Shown in pieces: positions 57,251-64,000 of a stretch of 64,000 nucleotides of DNA; position 1 is the first letter of the stretch; every line of letters begins with the position of its first letter. The position numbers were made by a program, and so were the translations under genes. Under the pieces are notes generated by a model that did no database searches, had not been told where the DNA came from, and was given only the letters and a program-made list of their open reading frames with translations. Source of the DNA: Gracilariopsis chorda (lineage: Eukaryota; Rhodophyta; Florideophyceae; Gracilariales; Gracilariaceae). Where the stretch lies: contig NBIV01000149.1 in NCBI GenBank assembly GCA_003194525.1, positions 124,001 through 188,000 on the forward strand, read 5' to 3'.

Positions 57251-57838
57251 ATGGGCAACTGTGTGTCCATGGGACGGCGGTCTCGCTCGAGAGGTGTGTT
57301 GGTACTCGGCTTAGACGGCGCTGGAACGACCACAATACTGTATCAACTGGTGCTTGGAAAGCGTTTGGAAACAATTCCAACGCTGGGCGTCAACCACGAA
57401 AAGGTACAAGCGGACGGCTTGCAACTGGACTGCTGGGATGTGGGCGGCTTAGACAAGGTACGACCGCTGTGGAGACAATGCTTCAAGGACGCAGACGCCG
57501 TAATTTTCGTCGTCGACTCAACCGATTTGCCACGCATGAGACTCGCCGCTGAGGAGCTTGCCAAACTCTACCGCACCGATTCAAGCACGTCGGCCGCTAT
57601 GAAGGACCGTCCGTTACTTGTGTTTGCAAACAAGCAGGACTTGAGAGACGCCGCCTCTATCAAGATGGTTGAGAAGGTGTTGCGTATTGAGGCGTTGAAC
57701 GTTACTTGCACAAAGGTGTTGCCCTCCTCGGCAAACGACCGTCAGTCGCTCGTGAAGGGCGTGCAATGGCTTACCGCCCAGCTCAAGAAGAAGAAACCGG
57801 TTGCAAATCGTATCCACGCTCCCTCTACAAATGCTTAG
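57251..57838 (+). CDS. ARF-family GTPase with atypical P-loop and switch II
   Basis: This 195-residue protein is an ARF/ARL small GTPase (family about 180). It starts MGN, so Gly2 can be myristoylated. The P-loop reads GLDGAGTTT where the family has GLDGAGKTT, so the phosphate-binding Lys is Thr (codon ACG, one base from AAG). Switch I is TIPTLGVNHE. Switch II reads WDVGGLDK where the family has WDVGGQDK; the Gln-to-Leu change is the one that blocks GTP hydrolysis in ARF mutants. The NKQD guanine box is intact. A basic tail (QLKKKKP, then ANRIH) extends beyond the usual end. The frame is clean, so this may be a working pseudo-GTPase with altered nucleotide handling rather than a dead gene. 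Confidence 0.9.
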   Translation: MGNCVSMGRRSRSRGVLVLGLDGAGTTTILYQLVLGKRLETIPTLGVNHEKVQADGLQLDCWDVGGLDKVRPLWRQCFKDADAVIFVVDSTDLPRMRLAAEELAKLYRTDSSTSAAMKDRPLLVFANKQDLRDAASIKMVEKVLRIEALNVTCTKVLPSSANDRQSLVKGVQWLTAQLKKKKPVANRIHAPSTNA

Positions 57839-58094
57839 CTTTTGCTGCCTGCCCCCCCCCCCTCCCCCTCCGACCGCTGCCCTCTGACCGCTGCCCTCTG
57901 ACCCGCCCCCTCTGGTGAAGGCGCGCCCGTGTACGTAGTTGGCATTGTTGTGTGTTTGGTTCGCCGATTGTAGCGCGTGCCTTTTGGTGCACCCTGCCGT
58001 TGTGTCGTTGGACTGTTGCGTTTTTTTGCTTGTTTGTTGTGGGTTTGTCCCTTCTCCTATTCACTAGCCGCCCATTTGTATTAGCGTTTTTCTC

Positions 58095-58102
58095 TATATA
58101 AA
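58095..58102 (+). promoter_or_regulatory. TATA box candidate
   Basis: TATATAAA sits in a plausible core promoter context, followed about 30-40 nt later by a start-like CTGTTTATTG. No long ORF follows. Confidence 0.4.
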
Positions 58103-58390
58103 CCGACCATAACAGCCCCTGTTCCGTTCGGCGCTCTGTTTATTGCAAGCAGTGTGACGTTTTGAGATACGTGCAAGGGGTGCTCCTACTGCGCGTGTAA
58201 CCCTTCGCAACACGCCACCACAACTTTTGGTTAGCGCGGTAACAAAAGATGGTTAGCCCGTGTCAGAAGAAGTGCGTTGGTCCCCCGCTGCGCACTTGGG
58301 CGCACGATGAGCACTCACGCACGCACACGTCTTTCACGCGCGGTGCTGTATTATTATAGATACCACTTACGTGTGGTGATCAACGCCCGG

Positions 58391-58420
58391 CTCAGCTCAG
58401 CTCAGCTGAGCTTAGCTGAA
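58391..58420. repeat. CTCAG tandem/palindromic block
   Basis: CTCAG is repeated three times and runs into its inverted copy, including the perfect palindrome GCTCAGCTGAGC. Confidence 0.75.
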
Positions 58421-58478
58421 GTCATCAACAAAGCGCAGCGCTGTTCTCTTATTCAGCGCACGTCACGCGCCAACCACC

Positions 58479-58535
58479 ATGCCCCTTTCTGTCCGTGAAA
58501 AACAATATGCTCGTCTAATTGGAGATATGAGTTGA
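58479..58535 (+). CDS. Possible 18-residue micro-ORF
   Basis: An ATG in strong context (CCACCATGC) opens MPLSVREKQYARLIGDMS and a stop. It lies about 380 nt after the TATA box. It could be an upstream or stand-alone peptide, or chance. Confidence 0.2.
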   Translation: MPLSVREKQYARLIGDMS

Positions 58536-58923
58536 GCTGTTTTCAGGGAGTAGTGCGCGCTCGTCGTGCATAGTTGGATTGCTTCATCGTTGTAGGAAGT
58601 GCAGCTTGCTTGCGTTGGTTCGGCGTGCGAATGGCAGTGCGCCAAAAGTTTTATATGAAACGGCTTGTCGTGCAACTGTTAACGGTGCGCTGTGCCCCCG
58701 TCGCTGCGACGCGCAAACTTAGCACTAGAAGATATGCGAGATACCGGTCATCGTTGCGATGGCTGAATGTTGTGCAATGTACATTAGCTAACTAATAATG
58801 GGGTGCCGTTTACAGATTGAGAGAGTTGACGTAATACAAAAAAAAAGACAAAGCGTACAAAGTATCATAACAGGGTACCAACGGCAACGTTGCTAGATAG
58901 CAGAGAAGCGGTTTCGTTTTGTC

Positions 58924-59652
58924 TCAGATGCGCTTCTGCTTCTGCTCCATGATGGCGCAAGCCTGCCACACCTGCTTGGTGCCGCATTCATTGGCGGCGT
59001 TGACGTTGGTCAAAAACTTGTTCAACCCACTGGACAGGGGCGTGTTGTGGTTGTTAATCCAGTTGCTAGCGGCCGGAGAGTGGAACCACTTTCCAAGCTG
59101 CGCGCAAGCGCTGACGCCGTTGGAGGTCTTGCCCGCGCCCGGATACAGCTTGTGAATATTCGGCCATATCTTGCAAATGTCATAGAACGCATGTGCAGGG
59201 CAGTTTCCGCGGGCGTTGTGAAACAAGGTGCCCGCTTTCTTTCGCTGCTCATACTGCTGCGGCAGGGCGCCCTTCGGCACGCAGTCGCAGCACTCCTCAC
59301 ACAGCGAGTACACAAAGTAGTCCAGCTGCATCTTCGAGTGGGCGTTCCACGACGACACCTGCTGCTTGCGCTTCCAGTCACACGGGTTCGCCTTGACGTA
59401 CTGCTGCAGCTTGGGCTTGCACTGGCCGTTGTCCAGGTTGTAGATGGATTTGCAGTTGACGAAGTTGCCGTTGTTGGGGTTCACTTGTCGCAGCTTGCAC
59501 TGCGTGCACAGCCCCTTGGGAATGGTGACCGCCTTGCAAGCGGTCGCTTTGAGCGTGGTCTTGCCCTTGTGACAGGGGATGTGCCCCTGCGCCCAGCCGC
59601 CGCTGCAGAGCAAAGCAAACGCAACCAAGACGACGACGACGCCACGACGCAT
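58924..59652 (-). CDS. Secreted Cys-rich protein, unknown family
   Basis: The 242-residue product begins with a clear signal peptide (VVVVLVAFALLCSGGWAQG), with cleavage likely after about residue 21. The mature part has 16 cysteines, an even number that fits disulfide bonding, including the cluster SLCEECCDCVPKG. Aromatic motifs recur (FYDICKIWPNIHKLYPGAG; WFHSPAASNWINNHNTPL). It is basic overall. I recognise no family; a secreted cell-wall or defence role is only inferred from its form. The ATG at 59652 is the only one that includes the signal peptide. It is divergent from the zinc-finger gene and intronless. Confidence 0.85.
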   Translation of the reverse strand: MRRGVVVVLVAFALLCSGGWAQGHIPCHKGKTTLKATACKAVTIPKGLCTQCKLRQVNPNNGNFVNCKSIYNLDNGQCKPKLQQYVKANPCDWKRKQQVSSWNAHSKMQLDYFVYSLCEECCDCVPKGALPQQYEQRKKAGTLFHNARGNCPAHAFYDICKIWPNIHKLYPGAGKTSNGVSACAQLGKWFHSPAASNWINNHNTPLSSGLNKFLTNVNAANECGTKQVWQACAIMEQKQKRI

Positions 59653-60421
59653 AGTTTTATTGTTATCTACGGCACAATGTCAGAGCGAGCGCCACAAAGC
59701 GTCAACGCCAGCGGCGCGCACCTTTTATTGCTCTGCTTGGCGGCGCCACGGGCGGCGTGTGGCCGCACACGCAGCCGTGCACGCCACTGCGCCCATTGCA
59801 CGGGCTGCACAACGCGGCCGCCCGCAGCAGACGCAAACTCAATCTCGCCTGGCACCGACGGCGCGGCGCGGGGGGGGGGGGGGGGCCCAGCCGCGGCGGA
59901 GAGAGGAGCGCGCCACCACGTGCCCCGGCGCGCAGGCAGCGCGGCTGTTGCGCCTCGCTGTCATGCATTCCCCTCCGCGGCGCAACGCGCAGCAGACATG
60001 CGCCGTCGCAGGGGGCGCCGCCGAGCAGAACTTAACCAAAACGAAAAAAAAAAGCAAAAAAAAACGGCGCGCGCGACGCATGTGTTACACGCAGGCGGCA
60101 GCCACAACAGTCGCGCTCAAACGGCGCTCAAACGGCGCTCAAACGGCGCTCAAACGGCGCTCTGTCAAAGCTCGCCGCTACAAAAACATCACAACCCCCC
60201 CAAAAATACACCCCCGCCCCCATCCGCCCCCCGCTCCGTAGAGAGAAACATCCTCCTCCCCCCTCCTCCTCACCCCCCCCCCCCCCCGCGCTGTGTTAGC
60301 TCCACACCACCCCTCCCCCCCCCCCCCCCCCCACCCAAACATCTCCGCTCTCTTCCGTTCATGTGAATCCCACTCCCTACACCAAAACCACCTCCCCCCC
60401 CCCCCTCTCCACCACACAGTC
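59653..60421. promoter_or_regulatory. Bidirectional spacer rich in G and C homopolymers
   Basis: This 769-nt gap lies between two divergent starts. It contains a G17 run (59870-59886), an 11-bp tandem repeat (60119-60162), and C runs of 15 (60273-60287), 18 (60315-60332) and 12 (60394-60405) nt, the last within 20 nt of the zinc-finger ATG. A long plus-strand frame crossing here is low complexity and not a gene. Confidence 0.6.
60119..60162 (+). repeat. Four tandem copies of AAACGGCGCTC
   Basis: Four perfect 11-bp units follow each other and a fifth partial unit precedes them. The position in a divergent promoter suggests a possible regulatory binding site array. Confidence 0.9.
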
Positions 60422-62031
60422 ATGAGCGCCACCTTCGCTTCCACCCCGCCTCCTCATCCTCCTCAACCACCTCTTCCTCTTCCCCTTCCAAACTGCTGCG
60501 ATCCTCTAGCCCCCAACATAGACTCGTTCACCCTGCTTGACGACTCTTTCAACTCCTATTTTCAACGCCCCTCCCAACCGCCCCGCCCCCCCGATCCACC
60601 ATTCTCCCCCAGCAAAATGCCCTCAACCCGTCCACCGTGCCGTCCACAACCCCCGCTCAGGCCACCATAAACGCCCAATTCCCGCTTCTATCTCCCCGTC
60701 CATTCGCGCTTTCCCCGCGTCTGCCCTCCGCCTTGCCGCCTTCCGCCTCCCCCCGAGTCGTCGAACCCGTCACCCCGGACCGCCAACCGCTCCCCTTCTC
60801 AACGGACGATCCCGCCGTGCTGTGCGCCACCGCCCCGCTTGGAACCGTCGACGAGCGAGCCGCCGCCATCCTCTTCGACACCGCTCCGCGCCGTGTGCAC
60901 ACGCGTTCCGCACCCCCGCCTGCACATCACACAGACCCTGATAAAATCGACGCCGCACTGTCGCTCCAACTGCCCATCGACCCTGTTTCCTCTTCTCAGC
61001 CGCTGTTCCGTCCCTCTCAGGCCTCTGCGCCCTCCCTGGCGTGGGAGCCCAACCCCCTCATTTCCAACTCGGCTGCAAGTGCTGCCGCCGTAGCCGCCGC
61101 AGCCGTTTCAACCACTCTCCCCGCACAGAAAGTGCTTTCCCCCTTCGGTTTAGCACCCGCTCCACCCGTCGTTTCCCCGTATCACTGGGGGAAGGACCCG
61201 GCCGACCCGCTGTCACTGCCCATGCCTTCTCGTTCTCAACAACCTCGTTTGTCGCCTCTACCAGTTCCTGCCAAACCACGTCACAATAATCGAACCCTCG
61301 TTGGTGCTGCTGCTACTGCTGCTGCTGCCACTGCTGCTGCTGTGGCAGCAGCAAATGCTACAGCCCCTTGCTTCACTTCCTCCCCTACCAGTGGTCTGGC
61401 CGCTACGGCTGCACCTTCGCCTCAGACCATGCCGGACATCACCCTCCTGCCCTCTCCGACGGTCGCCCGAACTCTCACCGAGATTGAGCCCATGTCTGAT
61501 GTCCCGCCGCGACCTGCTCCGATTTCCCGCCATGATTCGCATCAGAAGAAGGTGCGTATTCACAAGGTGGCCATTCCAAATCCTACTGGAGTGGCTACCT
61601 CTTCGTTTGCACCTCCGGATACCACATCCGACCCACTTCGTTGTAACATGTGTGGACAGAGGTTTGCAAGGCGCTCCAATCTTTTCAAGCATTTACGATC
61701 CGTGCATGACGATCGTCGCCGCTTTGCTTGTCAATCTTGTCAATATAAATTCAAGCGTCAAGATCATTTACTCAAACATAGGAGATCGGTGCACGCAGGG
61801 CTTCGTAAGTTTGCGTGCGATATTTGTGGATTTGGATTCGCCGAGAAGTTCAACCGCGATAAACATCGACGTTCTATTCATATGACGCAACGCGCCTTTC
61901 AGTGTCCTTGTGGCGCCTACTTTCAAGACCGTGAGAAAATGCTCAAGTGTTTGAGATGTAAAGAGAGGGCGATTGGTCTCGGTGCTGCCACCGCTGCTGC
62001 TGCGTCTATTGCGAGTGGCCATTCGTTGTGA
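60422..62031 (+). CDS. C2H2 zinc-finger protein, one apparent frame break
   Basis: A likely transcription factor of about 535 residues. The N-terminal two thirds are Pro/Ser/Ala-rich and disordered, with a polyalanine tract coded by GCT/GCA-type triplets near 61300-61360. Then come three adjacent C2H2 fingers, CNMCGQRF..H..H, CQSCQYKF..H..H and CDICGFGF..H..H, with arginine-rich linkers, and a fourth degenerate one (CPCGAYF, then CLRCKE). The start ATG at 60422 (MSATFASTPPP) is in another frame than the fingers. The change lies at or near the C7 run 60586-60592, where one more C would join them, so an under-called homopolymer is likely. An intron with unseen sites is the alternative. Confidence 0.8.
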
Positions 62032-62479
62032 ATACTCTGTGTTGTGTCTTTTCTCTTATTTTGGGTGATGGGTTGACCAGTTGGGACGTGGGCGTTGGGT
62101 TTTTTTTTTTTGTACAGGCTGGACGCGTCTGTTGGCTTGTATGGATGGGGCTTTTCTTTAATACGTTGACGTGCGTTTGTGTTCGTGATCCTGTGGTTGG
62201 CTCCGCGCATGAGGTATGTGTTTTCATGAATGTCATGGTTGTAAGTTGTGAGCATGTATCCTATGTGTGTGTACCAAACTGTCCTCCCCAACTTCTCCCC
62301 CAAAATTTGCTATTGTTCTTTTCTTCTTCATCTTCATCTTCATCTTCATCTTCATTCTCATTTTCATCCTGTTCATCCATGTAAATGACAAAACTGAAAG
62401 AAAACAAAATGACAAGTCCTCCCCATCCCACCCCACCCCACCTCGCCCCTGCGCACACTCATTCCACATGCAGCAACCA
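62032..62479. other. 3' spacer between convergent genes
   Basis: It holds a T10-plus run near 62100 and a hexamer repeat. No gene is seen; the zinc-finger and ALG5 genes end on either side. Confidence 0.5.
62321..62370 (+). repeat. (TTCATC)n microsatellite
   Basis: Five or so TTCATC units with slight decay at the right end. Confidence 0.85.
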
Positions 62480-63382
62480 TCATCCGTCACCAGTGCTCTT
62501 CGGTGCCATGGTAGGTAATGTAACACTCCAAGCACCTGTCCAATACATATACCTCATCCGCAACATATCCATGAGCATGTTCACAGTGGCCTTTATCACA
62601 CTCAACTTGCTTCCAGGCACCTCTGTCCAATTAACAGCCACCTCCACCACTCGCAGCCCAGCTTTTTGGACGCGGTACAAATTCTCCACGTCAAACGCCC
62701 AACGACGCAGCATCTGCCCACTGAACGCAACACGCGCTGCGTTTCTGGAGTACAGCTTGAATCCGCACTGCGTATCACGCAATCCTTGCACGCCTCCTAT
62801 GGTTTTCACCACAAGGTTAAACACCAACGACACAAACTTTCGCAAAGGTGCACGTCCCAGTTTATCCGCTCCGCCATTTTGAAGATGCGCCCTTGACCCA
62901 ATTGCTACGTGCACCGAAGGATCGGAGATGCAAGTCTCCAGCTTTTCAATATCTGCGAAAACAGTGGCTGCATCGGCATCCGCCATGAGTAGGAAACGCC
63001 CTCGAGCGGATAACATTCCCTGACGCACGGCCGCACCCTTTCCGCTGTTTTGCTGCAAACGGAGTACTCGAACATGGTCTATGCCCTCTCTGGCTGCGTA
63101 TCGTTGCGCGATTACGACCGTATCATCTTTGGAACCGTCATCCACGATGAGGACTTCGTACGAAAAGGGAGGGGTGGTTTGTCGTTTGGCTCGCTCTGAG
63201 AGATAGTTTAAGGCCTCGTCTAGCATGCTTGGCAGACGAATTGCTTCGTTGTACGCCGGAACAATGATGGAGAGATCTAGCGTGGGCGGGTCGGATAACG
63301 ACGGGAATGGAATTCGTTTGGATGGATTGCACGGGTCCTCGAAAGTATGCTCGCTAAGCGGATGCGGGGGATTCGACGCCAT
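62480..63382 (-). CDS. ALG5: Dolichyl-phosphate beta-glucosyltransferase ALG5
   Basis: ALG5 makes dolichyl-phosphate glucose from UDP-glucose on the ER surface for N-glycan precursor synthesis. The 300-residue GT2-family protein has DLSIIVPAYNEAIRLPSML, the nucleotide-binding VLIVDDGSKDDT, NSGKGAAVRQGM, and the metal-binding LMADADAAT. The C-terminal acceptor region RRWAFDVENLYR and VAVNWTEVPGSKL is typical of ALG5 rather than DPM1. Yeast and human ALG5 have an N-terminal membrane anchor that is not seen here; the ATG at 63382 may be preceded by a missed exon, or the anchor is absent. Confidence 0.92.
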   Translation of the reverse strand: MASNPPHPLSEHTFEDPCNPSKRIPFPSLSDPPTLDLSIIVPAYNEAIRLPSMLDEALNYLSERAKRQTTPPFSYEVLIVDDGSKDDTVVIAQRYAAREGIDHVRVLRLQQNSGKGAAVRQGMLSARGRFLLMADADAATVFADIEKLETCISDPSVHVAIGSRAHLQNGGADKLGRAPLRKFVSLVFNLVVKTIGGVQGLRDTQCGFKLYSRNAARVAFSGQMLRRWAFDVENLYRVQKAGLRVVEVAVNWTEVPGSKLSVIKATVNMLMDMLRMRYMYWTGAWSVTLPTMAPKSTGDG

Positions 63383-63963
63383 TTTTGAATCTTGGGCGGG
63401 GGTTCTTTGGAAGGGGAGCGGAAGAAAGACGAGGAGAAACAGGGGAGAAGAAGATGCACGTCGTCCAGGAGCACTTGCGTTGTTGATAGTAGCCCGCTGA
63501 GGCGGATCAACGGGCGCGAGCGTCTGTGGGGGAAAAGGGTGCCGAAATGTCTTTTATGCACTTGAGTTCGTTGCTATGGAGAAGACAGTGATGAAGTTTG
63601 TTTTTGCACTGCTGCTCTGTACTGATTTTGCGTGAGCATGGCCGGACACCACGTGGCTTGTGCTGTACCGACGTATGTGCTGTACGAGAAGGTGCGTTGC
63701 ATTGCTGGACAGTCCGTTGAGCCTTTTTGAAGATTACCTCTGTCATATCTCAGATACGGGTTACAGATTCGTTCATCGGATCGTGCACTTGGGAGGATCT
63801 CGGAAAGGACGATAGCCTCGACGCTTGGTAAGTCTTGTCGAGTAGTGGACGCTTTTGCCCTTCGTGGTTCGTAGACCTCAGTTCGAGATCAGTGCTTGGG
63901 AGGGCTTTAGCCTACGATATAAGCTTTTTGTACCGTAAATCAATCGAGCAGACATCGTTTACG
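63383..63963. promoter_or_regulatory. Bidirectional spacer
   Basis: This 581-nt gap lies between the ALG5 start and a possible gene start at 63964. No TATA box or RNA gene is clear. Confidence 0.35.
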
Positions 63964-64000
63964 ATGGCGTTTGTCACACCCACGCAAATCAGAGCGGGAA
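63964..64000 (+). CDS. Possible gene start running off the window
   Basis: ATG in a fair context opens MAFVTPTQIRAG and remains open to the window end. The start has the composition of a plastid transit peptide, but 12 residues are too few to say more. Confidence 0.3.
   Translation, partial: MAFVTPTQIRAG

Larger units (their letters stand above)
57839..58923. other. Spacer with possible short transcript
   Basis: After a C-rich stretch with two copies of GACCGCTGCCCTCT (57878-57905 region) there is a TATA box at 58095 and a palindromic block at 58391-58420. A micro-ORF lies at 58479-58535. No longer gene is convincing; a non-coding or short-peptide transcript on the plus strand is possible. 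Confidence 0.35.

Noticed and set aside
59047-60366. Plus-strand open frame of 439 codons
   Set aside because: It is antisense to the secreted Cys-rich gene and then low-complexity His/Pro/Arg; no domain, and the minus-strand gene has a signal peptide and regular Cys pattern.

Overview
The window is nuclear DNA of a photosynthetic eukaryote, most likely a red alga (inference). It has a haem-pathway coproporphyrinogen oxidase with a transit-like N-terminus, a plant-type glutaminyl cyclase, compact genes with very few short introns (85 and 87 nt where they can be placed), tail-to-tail and head-to-head gene packing, and heavy invasion by Ty3/Gypsy chromoviruses and PIF/Harbinger transposons. I could not run a database search, so the taxon is tentative.

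Layout. 1-9.76 kb: chromovirus E1, minus strand, running off the left edge. 9.8-20.2 kb: decayed land with a short Cys-containing coding fragment, a SANT/Myb-like ORF, a large pseudogene of the TBP-removing ATPase MOT1/BTAF1, a 47-nt G run, a Harbinger copy and a minisatellite. 20.3-31.5 kb: a compact island of host genes: glutaminyl cyclase (+), XPD (-), MCM9 (+), coproporphyrinogen III oxidase (-), RPB11 (-) and a CHMP7-like ESCRT protein (+). 31.5-34.4 kb: gene-free DNA with hairpins, then a second Harbinger. 34.4-43.4 kb: chromovirus E2, sister copy of E1. 43.4-52.7 kb: chromovirus E3, a different and older lineage, abutting E2. 53.0-54.1 kb: Helitron-type helicase remnant. 54.1-55 kb: a probable lone LTR and an unrecognised ORF. 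55.5-63.4 kb: a second host island, more GC-rich and full of poly-C/poly-G tracts: class IV aminotransferase (+), an aberrant ARF-like GTPase (+), a secreted Cys-rich protein (-), a C2H2 zinc-finger protein (+) and ALG5 (-). A further gene probably starts at the right edge.

The host genes are housekeeping functions (TFIIH helicase, MCM9, Pol II assembly subunit, ESCRT, tetrapyrrole synthesis, N-glycan precursor synthesis). They are not an operon; close pairs share short bidirectional promoters or short 3' gaps.

Three observations stand out. (1) The E1/E2 retroelement family is saturated with tiny perfect palindromes, typically 4-5 bp arms around a 3-4 nt loop, in its leader, gag, pol and antisense ORF alike; E3 and host genes lack this. 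(2) E1 and E3, though from different lineages, both carry a long unknown ORF downstream of pol on the opposite strand, with shared short motifs in the same order. (3) An ARF-like GTPase carries both a P-loop Lys-to-Thr change and the switch II Gln-to-Leu change. Also, three host genes are each out of frame by one base inside a homopolymer, which looks like systematic sequence under-calling.
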